Of a DNA stretch of 64,000 nt, positions 1 to 11,629 are shown piece by piece. How positions within the stretch are numbered: position 1 is the first letter of the stretch; each line of letters opens with the position of its first letter. Source of the stretch: Geosiphon pyriformis (Eukaryota > Glomeromycota > Glomeromycetes > Archaeosporales > Geosiphonaceae); NCBI GenBank assembly GCA_016748015.1, contig JAAOMT010000031.1, forward strand, positions 400,372-464,371, given 5' to 3'. The position numbers were made by a program, and so were the translations under genes. The notes below the pieces were generated by a model. It did no database searches. It was not told the DNA's origin and worked only from the letters and a program-made list of their open reading frames with translations.

Positions 1-3000
1 CGGTCTTTTTATGGCAAGTATTTTTCAACATAAAGTTTAAAAATAATTTTAATTTTTTTAATCAAGCAAGCAAAAAGATAAATCTCAAATTAATTTTAAG
101 AAAAAATATTTTGTATGCTATCTTATGTTAACTTTTAATAGTTCGAAGTGAGATTTGGGTTATAGGATTATGTTAAACGTTTTTTCATACTGTTTTTTAT
201 AAATTTGCATTAGAATTTTGTCCAAAAACTGAAAATAAAAAATTCCAAAATTTGGCAATCGAAAAGATTAAGATTATTTTTTTAAAAAAATTCGATTCAA
301 ATTTGTCATTAAAATATTATTTAAATACAAAAAATTCAATGAAACTTTTTGCTTGATTTTTATGAAAATGTATTTTTTTTATATGTAATCATTTTTTCAA
401 TTATACTTTATACTGTATATTATTATATTTAAAAATTTTTTAATTTTATATAATTTTAATTTATTTATATAATTTAAATACTGGTATTAAGTTGTTTTGT
501 TTATCTAACAATAATAATATAAATTTAATATATTTAAATAATATGTGTAAAAGTTTTTTAATTACAATGAATGATAATAGTATTAATTTTAAAATTTAAT
601 ATTGTTTTTATAACTAAAAGAATATAAATAAAAATATAAATAGTAATTATAATTTAATATTTTTGCATAATGGTATTATTTTATATTGACATTTTGTTTA
701 TTATATTTATAATATTATATATAATATATATTTTAACTTTAATTTTTAATATTTTTATTATTAATTATTATAAAATATATAATTGTATATTTAATTAATT
801 AGTTATAAAAATATTTTTTTGTTAACAAATTATTTAATATTATAAATATTAATAATAATAAAAACTTTATTTTTGTTAATTTTTATATTATATAATTAAA
901 ATTTTTAATTTTAGTTATTATTATTTTTGTTAATTATATAATTATTAACTTAATTATTGATTTGATTATTAACCAAATTATTAATGTAAATACTAATTTA
1001 ATTATTAGATTTTTAAAAAATATATAAGTAAAATCTTCTAAAATTATAAAAATTTATTTATATTTGAATTAATTTATTTAATAAAAATTAATACAATAAT
1101 ATCAACTTTTTTATTTTATTATTATTATTTATTTTTTTATTTTTTATTTGTATTTTGTTAGTTTTTGTAAAATATATTAAATAAATATTTATTAAAAAAT
1201 ACAATTAATATTTAATATTAAATTTTAAAAGCATATTAATGTATTATTTTTTGTTAACAGTACAAATTATTAAATTTTTTGTTATTTTTTTAAAAAAATA
1301 ATCTTGCATATTAAATTTTTACAAATTTAATTTGTTTATTAAGTTAAATTTATTTTTTAATTATTTTATTACTATATAATACTGTTTTTTTTGTAATCTA
1401 TTAGTATATTATATATTAATTATAACAATATTGCTAAAAACCAAAAAACCAAAAAAAATTTATTTTATTTTTTTATTTAGTTGTTTTTATTAAGTTTTTT
1501 TTTATTAATTTTTTTATTTAAAAATTGATAATAAATATTTTTATTAGAAATATATTCAAAAATATAATTAAAAAAAATCAACTTAGATAACGAAAAAGAT
1601 ATAAATAAATACAGTATTACAGATAAAAATAAAATGATTAAAACTAATATTAATATATATATAAAAATATTATGATAAAAAACCAGTTTTTAATTTAAAA
1701 AATAACATTAAAATTCCAAATAATTTAAAAAAATATTATTATAATTAAAGATTTTTTAATAATATTATTTAAAAAAGTAATATAGTTGTAAATATTAATC
1801 TTAAATATATAAATTTTTATATAAATTAAAAAGTAATTTTTTAAATTTGGTAAAATTATATCAATTAAAATACAGTTTATTAACTTATAATAAAAACTGT
1901 TATTAAATTTGTTAATTTAGCTTAAATTAATTTAATAGTTTTTAAATAATTTATTTTAATTAAAAAATGTTATTTATTTTATGTTTAATTTATTATTTTA
2001 ATGGCTTAAACAAAAACTATTTTAATAATAATATATTTTTAAGTAATATTTTTTTTAATAATACAAAAACCATTTAAACTATAATTTATTAAGTTAAAAT
2101 ACAATTTTGTTAATCGTATAAAACAAATAATAAAATTGATAAAAAAATTAAAAATACTTAAATTAAAAGTTTCTTAATTTTATTCTAAATATAAGTTTTT
2201 AATAACTTTTTTAATTAAAATTTAATATAAATAAAAAATTTAGCTTTAATTTTAATATAATTTTTTAATAATTATATATGTTTGAAAAATTTTAATTTAC
2301 AATATAAATATAAACAATTTTGTCAAACAAAAAATATTATTAATACAAAAACCAAGTTAAAAAAAGGATTCTAAAATTAAAAAATTAAAAAAGTAAAATT
2401 TTTGTATTAAACAAAAAAAATAAATATTTAACTTTTAAAATAATTTGTATAATCAATAATATTACTTAATATATTTAATATATTAAAAAATTACAAAAAT
2501 TAATAAATCAATTAATATTAAATTATTGTTTTAAGACACATAAATATTTATATTAAGCTTTTATTAAAAAAAGATTAAATCAAATTAGTCTTATTAATAA
2601 AATAATTTTATAATAATAATAATAATAATAATAATAATTTTACTTAATATTAATTATATTATATATTATTTTTATTTTAAATATAAAATAAATATGATAT
2701 GTAAATCTATTTTATAAAATACAAAAAAAAATTTTAAAAGCAATAATAAGTAATATTATTAATGTTTATTTTTATTTTAAAATAAATAATCAAATCTTAT
2801 TTAAAATTCAAAAAACAAAATAAATAAATATTAAATCCAATTTATATTATTAAAATTATTAAAATAATTAATAAGAAAATATAATTATTAAAAACTTAAT
2901 TTAAAATAAAAATAAAAAAATTATTAAAGAAATTATAAAAGTTAAATATTATTAAAAGTAATATTTTAATAAGATAAATTTTTAATGAAAAAAATTATAA

Positions 3001-3382
3001 AACAAAAAAAATAGAATATAGAAAAAAAAACTTACTATTTACTATAAAAATATAATAAAAAATTGATTTAATAAGAATTAATATTTTTTTTAACTTGCAA
3101 AAAGAATATATATTAATTATTTATATATAAATTCATTAATTTATTTTAAATTTGTTTAATATATTATTTTTAAAATTAATAAAAATAAATTAATATTTAA
3201 TTTTTTAGATAAAAATACTATATAAAATTTATTAAAACGCTTAAAACATAAAATAATTATGTTTTAAACTAAAACTTAAAAAAATTTAACTATAAAAAAC
3301 CATATATTTAATTGAATTTATTATTTATATAAACTATTTAAATAATTTAATTGTTTTTATTTTTATATAATAATATTAATAT
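1..3382. other. AT-rich gene desert
   Basis: Almost pure A/T sequence with no credible coding frame, rRNA or tRNA. It has long A/T homopolymers and an (AAT)n run near 2610-2638. Part of it (about 800-1427) can be recognised as a decayed LTR, listed separately. The rest may be equally decayed transposon sequence, but I cannot align it by eye. It ends exactly at the left LTR of element A. Confidence 0.8.
800..1427 (+). mobile_element. Ghost LTR of the element A family, decayed to nearly pure A/T
   Basis: Read on the plus strand, this stretch follows the sense strand (minus strand) of element A's LTR in order. The clearest anchors are about 930-1060 (the ATTATTGA/GATTATTAA mini-repeats and a TATATAAGTAA block), about 1200-1275 (an AATATTNAATTTTAA block, then TTTTTGTTAACAGTACA, matching the LTR's TTTGTTGACAGTACA) and 1365-1427 (matching the LTR 3' end through to ATAACA). 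Nearly every difference is a C or G in element A replaced by T or A here. The 5' boundary is approximate; the 3' end at 1427 is where the expected terminal ACA falls. Confidence 0.6.
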
Positions 3383-4061
3383 TGTTATGAGTTAGAATAG
3401 CAAGCTAATGGATAGCAAGAGAGAACAGAATTGTAAGATAATGAAAGAAATCAAAGAAAATTCAACTTCAAAGAATGAATTAAATGAGTATAGATTTAAT
3501 ATATGAAATCAGTTTCATAAAATATTTCAGTTGCTATACTTTTTAAAGAATAACCAAGAAATCTAAAGATAAAAAAATAGTCTGTACTGTCAACAAATAA
3601 TTACATACTAATATAATTTTATGCTTCATGTCAGCACTCTTAAAATTCAATATTAGGTATTAAATATATTCTTCAGTCATATTTTATTCAATAATCTTTA
3701 AATGCTACAATTACACATTTCAAAAAAAAGATAAGGAATAACCAACAAGTAATCATTTATTCTAAGATATTTAGATACTTGAAAGTAAGGAAAAAAAAAT
3801 TAGCAATAAGAGAATAATTGAAATGAAAGTTGTAATTTTATTTTATTTTATTTTTTAATTCTTACATGTTTTTTTATAGTTAAAAGATTCATTACTTATA
3901 TAGTTATCAAAAGTAGTTAATGATCAGGTCAATAACTAAGTCAATAATCAGATCAATGATTAGATCAATGATCATTATCTAAAAATAGAGTGACTAATTA
4001 TATGACATTAGTGGCTAATATATGTAATAATTAATAAGAAGTATAGGTTTCAATTATAACA
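3383..4061 (-). repeat. Element A 3' LTR
   Basis: 679-bp direct repeat of 10365-11018. It contains a cluster of short GATCAAT-type repeats at about 3920-3978, about two units more than the other LTR, which explains most of the 25-bp length difference. On the element's sense strand it begins with TGTTAT. Confidence 0.9.
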
Positions 4062-4075
4062 TTATCCTCTCCAAA
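4062..4075 (-). other. Element A polypurine tract
   Basis: On the minus strand the run GGAGAGGATAA lies directly against the 3' LTR. This is the standard place and composition for the plus-strand DNA primer. Confidence 0.75.
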
Positions 4076-4915
4076 AAGATTGAGCTCTGGCAAAATCAAA
4101 GCTATTTATAATGTAATCTAATTGAAAAGTTTTATCTAACTTAAAGCTAACTAGTTTGTTGAAGTTTTTTGTAGATAAGATATATAATACTTAAGACAAA
4201 ATGAGTTTTATATCCAAGAGACCAAATTTTTGTATTAAAATTTTGGTTTTTTTAGCAATAGTTAAAATTCTTGAAACATCTAACTATATAATGTTCAAAA
4301 TTTCTGTCTGTATTTTTGAAGTGGTTTTTTTTATGAGTTTTATATTCTCTATGATTTCTCCAAGATGACCATAGAGTTCTAATTGCCTTTTATATAACAA
4401 ATTTTTGTTTATAGGCAAGATTTCTTAGATGGCTTTTCCAATTATGCTAAAAGATGTGAATATAGCTGCTGTTATACTTTCTAACAAATATTTATCTATT
4501 TTGCTACCAATTTTTTCTCTTTTAATAGTAGTTTTCTTTGGTCTAATAACAGTATGTGTTCCACTGTTATTAATTATAGTAGTTTGTTTTCCAATAGTCA
4601 GAGTAGCATTTGAATAGTTTTTAATTTAATACTTATAGAGAGTATAGAAAGTGTTTTGAATGTTTTGATCCAAAAAATAATTATTCATGTTGATTAAAAA
4701 TACCTTTGTTTTGGGAATAGTGCATTTATTTATATTTGACTTTTGCTGATCATTTAGGTTAATATTACCACAACAGACAACCAATTAGGTTGTTTATAAT
4801 ATTTCTTAAGTTGTGTATTATGAACAGAACAATTATTAAAGATTGTTCCAGATTAATCTTGAAAAATATAAGAATTATTGTTCAAAACTTTGTTGATTAT
4901 AAAGGGTTTTTTCCA
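4076..4915 (-). other. Element A region between integrase and 3' LTR
   Basis: About 840 bases that lie inside the element. Minus-strand frames are short and interrupted by many stops. I can follow a possible continuation of the integrase C-terminal tail but no named domain. The open frame on the opposite strand at 4429-4617 looks like a chance hydrophobic shadow. Confidence 0.5.
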
Positions 4916-5830
4916 TTAGTTAAAGAATTTATCATCATAAACATTGTTTCTGTCTAAATGATATTCTAATACTAAGTTATCAATACTTAAAAAAAGTGTT
5001 TTATAGGTTTTTTTTTTCTTAAGCTTTTCTTGAAACTGTTTTATTTTTTTAAAAGCAATTATTTGTGCTTCTATCAAAAAGTCAAGAATGGTACCAAGTT
5101 TTTTTTGCAAAATGTCTTTGTAATTTTCTATTGTGATCTCTTCAAAGAATATTGTCTTAATATTAGTTTCTATTGGTAGTGTTACTATGTATCCATAGAA
5201 CAGATAAAAAAGTTTATAACTTGTTATGTTATGATTCACAGTTCTATAAACAAACAAAGCTAAAAGCAGTACTTTGTTTTATAAGTTTGTTTTTTCACTG
5301 GTTTTGGTTAGGGTTTCATATAATGTTCTATTGAAATATTCTACTAGGCCATTTGTTTAGAAGTGGTAGGTAGAAGAAAGTTTGTAATGTATTTCCATTT
5401 TTCTGCAAAGTTCTTTAACCAGTATACTGAGAAAAGCTTTTTTTCTATTAGATAAAAGTTTTTTGGAACAGCCATAACAGCAAATAATATTTTCATAAAT
5501 AAAATTGACTATTGAGACTGCTGTTTGATCTGAAGTGGCTCTTGTTTCTACCTATTTTGTAAGATAATCAGTAACTATGATAATATATCTATTGCCATCA
5601 AAAGTTATTGTTAAAGATCCAACAACATCTATATCAATTCTGTCAAATGGTTGATCAACAGAAATTGGATGGATATCTTTTTTGCAATTAGGTTTGTCTC
5701 TTCTTTGGCAGATATCACAGGTTTTAATGTATTCAGCAATGTCCTTTCCCAAGATAGATCAATAATAGTGAGTTAAAGTTTACTGAATTGTTTTTGTTTT
5801 TCCAAAGTGTCCAGCTAATGGGTTAGTGTG
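4916..5830 (-). pseudogene. Element A integrase, broken
   Basis: The zinc-binding N-terminus is visible as YIKTCDICQRR at about 5690-5730, the second half of the HHCC module. The catalytic core starts with FDRIDIDVVGSLTI and reaches VTDYLTK at 5552, where TAG interrupts it. The core resumes, and the last part is an open frame at 5257-4916 with the NITSYKLFYLFYG block typical of the end of the core. Integrase would join the element cDNA to the host chromosome. Stops at Gln/Trp-like positions inactivate it. Confidence 0.75.
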
Positions 5831-6189
5831 TATGTTGTATATTACAATTTTTCTTTCTTCAAATTTGATGACTTTTTGAGAGCAGTCAGAATCTTTTCTG
5901 TTTCTTTTATATAATTAGTTCTGGTGGATTAAATAGAAATTTGATTGTTTGCATAAATGTTCTCTTTGCTGTTAAGTGTATTCTGGTGGATATTGTCCTT
6001 TACCTAAAAATTTCATTAAAGCAGAGTAGCTGTTCAAGTCTATTATTATGTTTGTTTGTGAAGAAGTTACTAATAATTAGGTTGGTTTGGTTTAAGAGAT
6101 TGTACTATCACTGGATAGTAAGTCTAAAAAAAGCATTGGTGTTTTGATGATTTGCTTTTTTGTAATATTGAATATTATAGTTAAATTCA

Positions 6190-7600
6190 TCCAAGTGGAG
6201 TATCCAGTAAGTTATTTGTTTGTGTTCCAGCTTCTTTTTATTGCACAGCCAAACCAAGGCTTGATAATCTGTTACTACTAAGAATTTTACATCAAGAAAA
6301 TATTGATCCCAGTAACTAGTAGTCCAAACTACTGCTAAACATTTTTGTTCAGTTATTGAATAGTTCTTTTCTGCTGGTGTGAAAGTTCTATTGACATATA
6401 CTATAGCATATTCTCTGCCATTTTTATTTTTTTGTGAGAAGACAACACTAAGTCTATAGCCAGAAGTATCAGTGTAGAAAATAAAAGATTGGTTTAGATC
6501 AGGTTGCTTAAAGATTGGTTTAGTAACAAGTTTTTCTTTCAGAATTTCAAAAGCTTTTTGTTGATAAGTGCCTTAGTAGTAATTGACATTTTTTCTGAGT
6601 AGCTAATTGAGAGAAAAAACAATTTTGGAGAAATTTTTAATAAATTTATGATAATAAGAAGCCAAACCAAGAAAAGAGCATAGTTCAGAAACATTCATTA
6701 GTTGTCTAATGTTCTGGACTTTTTCAATCTTAACTGGATCAGAAAAGATTTCATCTTTTGTAATAAGATGACCAAGGAACTAGATGAATTAATGTCCAAA
6801 GAAAGATTTGATTAAGTTGATCTTAAGGCCAGTATTTTCGAGCAGATCAAAAACCTTTTGCAAATGTTCAAAGTGTTCATCTCAGGTTTTTGAGTAGACC
6901 ATTATGTTATCTAAGTAGACCAAAACAAAGTTTTCTTTTACTGATTTAAATACTTTGTCCATTAAGCATTGAAAGATGGGAGGAGTATTGGTAAGACCAA
7001 AAAAATGATTGTAAATTTATAGGTGCTATACTTGGTAATGAAAGCAGTTTTTTTTCTGCTTTCTGAATTTATTTCTACTTGCCAGAATCCAGCAGTTAAA
7101 TTAATAGTTAAGAAAAAAGCAGCATCATTGAATTTGTCTAATATTGTATTAATTTTAGGGAGTAGGTATATGTCTCTTATAGTGATGGTATTTAATTGGT
7201 GGTAGTCAACACAAAAGCATAAGGTTCCATCTTTTTTGGATACTACTACAACTAAAAAAGTTCATTTACTCTTGGTTTTGTGTATGAATTCAAGATTTTT
7301 TATCCAGTTTATCTCTTTTTTGATAAACTTATCATTGTATCAATTGGATTGATAAGGCTTCAAATGGATGTAACAAGTTTCTTTGGTGGTAATGGTGCAT
7401 TGTATCACATGAGTTCATCCAGAGGTGTTACTTTTTTTTGAGATAACTGGGTTATTTCTAGCCAACAGATTTTCAATGTCTATTTTTTTTTTTTAGGAGA
7501 AAGTTCTTTTTGTTCTATAACTAGTGATTGGATTTCAGATGATTCATTCTCAAAAAACTTTTGTACTTTTTTTAGTTTTTCTTTGGGTATCAAACTAATT
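6190..7600 (-). pseudogene. pol: Element A reverse transcriptase and RNase H, broken
   Basis: No long frame survives, but translating the minus strand piecewise gives the RT core. The active-site block at 6906-6917 reads Tyr-Leu-Asp-Asn instead of Tyr-Leu-Asp-Asp and is followed by IMVYSKT. The thumb/connection block FLGLASYYHKFIKNFSK lies near 6620-6690. RNase H follows at about 6190-6510, with YTDTSGYRLS, a tether-like EYAIVYVNRTFTPAEKNY block and a later VTDYQAL. The order and motifs are those of Ty3/gypsy pol. Multiple TAA/TAG/TGA stops and the lost catalytic Asp show that it is inactive. Confidence 0.75.
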
Positions 7601-7973
7601 GGCTCCCAATCTTTGTAATAGATTAGGCAGGACTTGTATTTATTATTAGAAAAATACAAAAATTTATTGCACCAGCATCTAATGCAAAGACTATGCCACC
7701 AATAACTGTATTTTGCTTTCTTGCCAGGTTTTTTATCAAAAATTCTTCTAAGAATATCATAGTAGGGTCAGCAGATTAGCTTGCCATTTATCATGATTCT
7801 TTTTTTGTTAACTTTAATATTGTTTAGTGGCTTGTCATTGCTGGTAAAGATAGTATATATAAATTTAGCAGATTTTTCTTGTTCTTTTTAATTTTTTTTT
7901 CATTACTCTTATCATCATCTGATTCATCTGTTTGTTTTTTTTCTTGGTTTTGCTTGGTTACTGGAAAAGTTGT

Positions 7974-8693
7974 TCAATAATGACATTTAACCACAATAAG
8001 TTTCTCACCACATCTAATGGTTAGCTTACAAAGTTTATAATCAAGTAATGCTTTGGCTTTCTTAAACCACTCATTGCCAACAATTATGGTGTACTTTTTT
8101 GCTTCAGATACTTTTATGTCAGTTTCAATGTTGATACCATTGATGCAAACAGAAATAGCTTTGGCTATACCTAGACCTTTTTTTTTGTCACCATGTACAT
8201 TGGTCATTAACTGGGTAAAAAGTTCATTAATCTTTCTGCCAATCATTTCAAAAAAATGTTTGACAATAATACTAACAGATAATCTACTGTCTAAAATCAG
8301 ATCAATAAAGTAACCAGCTATTTGGGCTTTGCAGATTAGAGGAGTGACATTACTGTTGTCAGCAAGTTCAGCTTGACAAAGACACTTGTTGGTTTTTGGA
8401 GTTTTTTTCTTTGGAATTAATAATTTGCAAAGATTTTTTCTAAACTGTAAATGGGTCATTAACTGGCCAAAAGTAATATGTGCTGGGATTTCTATAAGAT
8501 TTTTTACAAAGGAATAGGGTCCAGATTTTTGTACAATTTTTGAGGGTTTCAACTTTGGAGAATTCTTAAAAACTTTAGTCTTTGGTGACTTATTGTTATC
8601 AGCAGTAGAAGTTAAGGCTTTGTTGAAATCTAGAATAAAATTAATCTTAACTTTCTTCTTCTTTCTTATTAAGTCAGAAGTATTAATTGCCAA
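7974..8693 (-). pseudogene. Element A aspartic protease region
   Basis: An uninterrupted 239-residue frame. The first ~110 residues are a basic Lys/Ser/Pro-rich linker. From about residue 120 there is a retropepsin-like fold signature with LILDSRLSVSIIVKHF. The catalytic triad normally reads Asp-Ser/Thr-Gly; here it reads Asp-Ser-Arg, which a single G-to-A change (GGA to AGA) after a T would explain. The partner motif further on (TIIVGNEWF) matches the IxGxDWL-type block of Ty3 proteases with Asn in place of Asp, again one G-to-A step. The protease would cleave Gag-Pol, but both changes argue that this copy is dead. Confidence 0.7.
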
Positions 8694-8704
8694 GTCATTA
8701 TCAG

Positions 8705-10312
8705 TTAAGTTAAAAGCATAAAAGAGGTTTTTTTTTGGTTGGCTTGTACTCTCACTCTTTGAAGATACATTTACTAATTTAAAGACTGATAAACAGTAGC
8801 TTTAATTAGGAAATTTTTTCCAAAGAAATTAATGTTGGCATGATTGGACTTTTGATTAGGGGCATTGTTGTTAATGGTTTTGTTGGTTTGATTGTCATTG
8901 TTTCTAAAAACTGAAGGAGGCAATGGAAAATTGTTGCAATATTTGGAAAAATGCCCAGTTAATCCACAGCAATAGCATACAAGTAGGCCATAATTTTGCT
9001 GTCTTTGATAAGGAGGCTGCTAAGGCTGATTAAAACATGATTCAAATCTAGGTCTTTGTGGTTGCTGATTGTCTTTAACTGCTTGGGCTAATAATTTTAA
9101 TAATCAAGCAAAATTTGCTGTAAGTCTATCTATTAACTGTTCATTGGAATTTTGAGTTTGGATGGCAAAAAAGGTAGCAGCTATTTGTGGAGCAGAAGCC
9201 ATAACAGAAGCAGAAGCAAAAACTGGAAAGGTGAATCTTAGATGCATTTTTTGGTTATCTTCTATTTTTTGGACAAGTTCAATAGCTATATCTATTGTGG
9301 AATTATCTTTCAAGACCAGAAAGAGCCAAAAAGCATATGATAGATCTGTTCTCAATCCTTTTGTAAAGGAATAAATCTTTTGTTCTTCTGTTTAGTTTCT
9401 TTCAGAGTCTACTCTTTTAATTAACTTTCTGATGGTTTTGGCATATTTAGTTACTATTTCACTAAAACCTTGGGTTTTTTTTTCTAGTTCCATGCATTAT
9501 TTAGATATTAAGATAGGAGTTCTAAATTTTATTTTAAATCAGGTAATAAAAAAGATGTTGTTTTTTTCAGCATTTGCTAGTGCCCATCTAATGATTTTTT
9601 GTTGAGCATTGGTATTAGTTTTTTGTAAAAACCAAGTAGCAGAAAAGCCTTAAAGATAGCCACCAACAATTTGAAACTTGTATTTATTATCATATTGGTT
9701 GACTGTAACAGCTCTTTTAAAGTCATTCAACCATTCAATTGGATCTTATATATCATTTCTGAATAATAGTAGTAAGATATTGTTTCTTCACTTTAAAGCA
9801 ATTTGTATGCCTTGGAGAGCAATCAAAATGTTTTGTTGTATAGAGTCATTAGCCATTGATTCAGGAGTAACTGTTTGTGTAAAATGTTCTGATTTACTTA
9901 AGAAGAGATCAAAAACAGGAGCAGTTTGATAGTTTTCTTTTTCTGTTTCAGCTAACTGGTGGACAGCAATTCAGATGTGAATTTGGTGATTTAAATATTC
10001 GAAATCAAGAGGCTGTTGTTCAAAGATTGTGAAATATAAAAGCTGATTAATGTTGTTGTTTTTTTTTTCAAAGTTGTTTTCAAGATAAGCTTGGTCAAAG
10101 TAGTAAGTTGTATAGGCTGTGTAGGTTTCAGCTGAATGCTTGTTCAAAAACCAGTTCCAAAAATTTTGGAATTGTCTACTGAGTTGTTTTTCAATGGAAA
10201 AGCAAATCAAGCAGAAAAGCAAAAAATTGAGTTCAATAAAGTTTAGATCATTTTTGTTGTGTGCTTCAAAGTGTTTTTCTGATTGTTGTGGCAAATATAA
10301 ATAATCACTCAT
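8705..10312 (-). pseudogene. gag: Element A gag, broken
   Basis: The reading frame opens with ATG at 10312, about 50 bases after the 5' LTR, and encodes a Gln- and aromatic-rich N-terminus. Frames resume through 9355-9104 and reach a zinc knuckle at 8936-8977 reading CYCCGLTGHFSKYC, a perfect C-x2-C-x4-H-x4-C nucleocapsid motif. Gag would form the virus-like particle and the knuckle would bind the element RNA. Several in-frame stops (TAA/TAG where Gln would fit, plus TGA) and apparent frame changes break it into pieces, so no full Gag can be made. The start was chosen for its position after the primer binding site. Confidence 0.75.
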
Positions 10313-10339
10313 ACAATAAGAAACAAAGTGGATTTTGAC

Positions 10340-10358
10340 AACCTCACAGGGAGCACCA
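10340..10358 (-). other. Element A primer binding site
   Basis: On the minus strand, six bases after the 5' LTR, the sequence TGGTGCTCCCTGTGAGG is complementary to a tRNA 3' end finishing in GCACCA. This is the expected minus-strand DNA primer site; the tRNA species was not identified. Confidence 0.75.
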
Positions 10359-10364
10359 CTTTTA

Positions 10365-11018
10365 TGTTACAGGTTGAAATAACAAGCTAATGGATAGTAA
10401 GGGAGAACAGGATTGTAGAGTAATGAAAGAGATCAAAGGGAATTCAACTTTAAAGAGTGAATTAAATAAGTATGGATTCAATGTGTAAGATCAGTTTTAT
10501 AAAATATCTTAGTTGCTATATTTTTCAAAAAATAACCAAAGAATCTGAAGATAAAGGGATAGTCTGTACTGTCAACAAATAATCACACATTGGTATAATT
10601 TTATGTCTTATATTAGTACTCTTAGAATTCAATATTAGGTATTAGATATACTTTTTAGTTACATTTTATTCAATAATCTTCAAATACTACAATTACATGT
10701 TTCAAAAAAAGAGTAAAAAATAACCAACAAGTAATTTTTTATTCCAAGATGTTCAGATACTTAAAGATAGAAAAAAGGAAATTAGCAATAAGAGAATGAT
10801 TGAAATAAAAGTTGTTATTTTATTTATTTTTTTCTTTAATTCTTACATGTTTTTCTATAGTTAAGAGATTCATCACTTATATAGCTATTAAAAGTGGTTA
10901 ATGATCAGGTCAATAATTAAGTCAATAATCACTATCTAAAAATAAAGTGACTAATTATATAATATCAATGGCTAATATATGTGATAATTAATAAGAAGTA
11001 TAGATTTTAACCATAATA
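10365..11018 (-). repeat. Element A 5' LTR
   Basis: 654-bp repeat aligned with 3383-4061 along its whole length, with many single-base differences that are largely C/T and G/A transitions. It would carry the element's promoter. I could not place a TATA box confidently in this AT-rich sequence. Confidence 0.9.
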
Positions 11019-11629
11019 ATATTATGATAAAACTTTTTATTAATATTTTAATATAAGTTTTTTTTAAATTTTTGATATTATTATATGTTTATGTACTTTT
11101 TTTTAAAAACTAATCTGAAATTTATTTATTATTATAAAGTTTTTTTAAAATTATTCTTATAATTATTTAAAGTATTTTTTAATTTAAATATAGAATTACA
11201 ATAAAAAAAAGTAGTCTAATTAATAATAATATATTTAATCTTTATAATTTACATGATTTAACTAATAATTTATTTTGTAAAATAATTAGTATGTTTAATA
11301 TTGTTAAAACTTTTGCAATTAGTTTTAGTTTATATAAATATCTGTTTTTTCTGGTTTAAATAATAATAATAATAATAATAATATAAATATATAATATAGT
11401 TTTAATTGGTTCAAATGATTGGTTATATATAACAAATATGTAAATTATATTTAGTTATAAATAATAAAAAATAAAAAACTTCTTTCTCTCCTACATCCTA
11501 AATTTCTGAAAAAGTGCATTTGTTAAAAAAAGTTTTTTACTGCCTTTATTTTCTATTGCTATTCAGTTAAACACTTCACAATCTTTTCTGTTTGAATACA
11601 AGACTGCTGTTGGCAGTAGCATTTCTGTT
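11019..11629 (+). other. LINE copy 1 5' UTR
   Basis: AT-rich leader upstream of ORF1 with an (AAT)n stretch at about 11363-11385 and a pyrimidine-rich stretch TTCTTTCTCTCCTACATCC at about 11479, which is also present before ORF1 in copy 2 (about 19055). It probably contains the internal promoter of the element. The first ~130 bases next to element A cannot be assigned. Confidence 0.55.

Larger units (their letters stand above)
3383..11018 (-). mobile_element. Element A: full-length Ty3/gypsy-type LTR retrotransposon, inactive
   Basis: About 7.6 kb, bounded by two LTRs (679 and 654 bp) that start TGTTA and end in ATAACA/ATAATA. Both flanks carry the 4-bp sequence ATAT, a plausible target-site duplication, although weak evidence in such AT-rich DNA. 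Going 5' to 3' on the minus strand: LTR, primer binding site, gag with a CCHC knuckle, aspartic protease, reverse transcriptase, RNase H, integrase, purine tract, LTR. The order RT-RNase H-integrase is that of Ty3/gypsy (Metaviridae-like) elements. All coding regions are broken by in-frame stops, mostly TAA/TAG at Gln-like and TGA at Trp- or Arg-like positions, so the element cannot move by itself. The element may have landed in the 5' UTR of LINE copy 1, which begins immediately downstream. Confidence 0.9.

Noticed and set aside
1-3382. Mitochondrial DNA insertion (very AT-rich sequence)
   Set aside because: No mitochondrial gene, tRNA or rRNA can be recognised, and part of the stretch aligns with a nuclear LTR.
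4429-4617. Hydrophobic 62-residue open frame on the plus strand
   Set aside because: It lies antisense within element A between integrase and LTR, has a Leu/Ile/Val run typical of A/T-rich chance frames and has no counterpart in element B.
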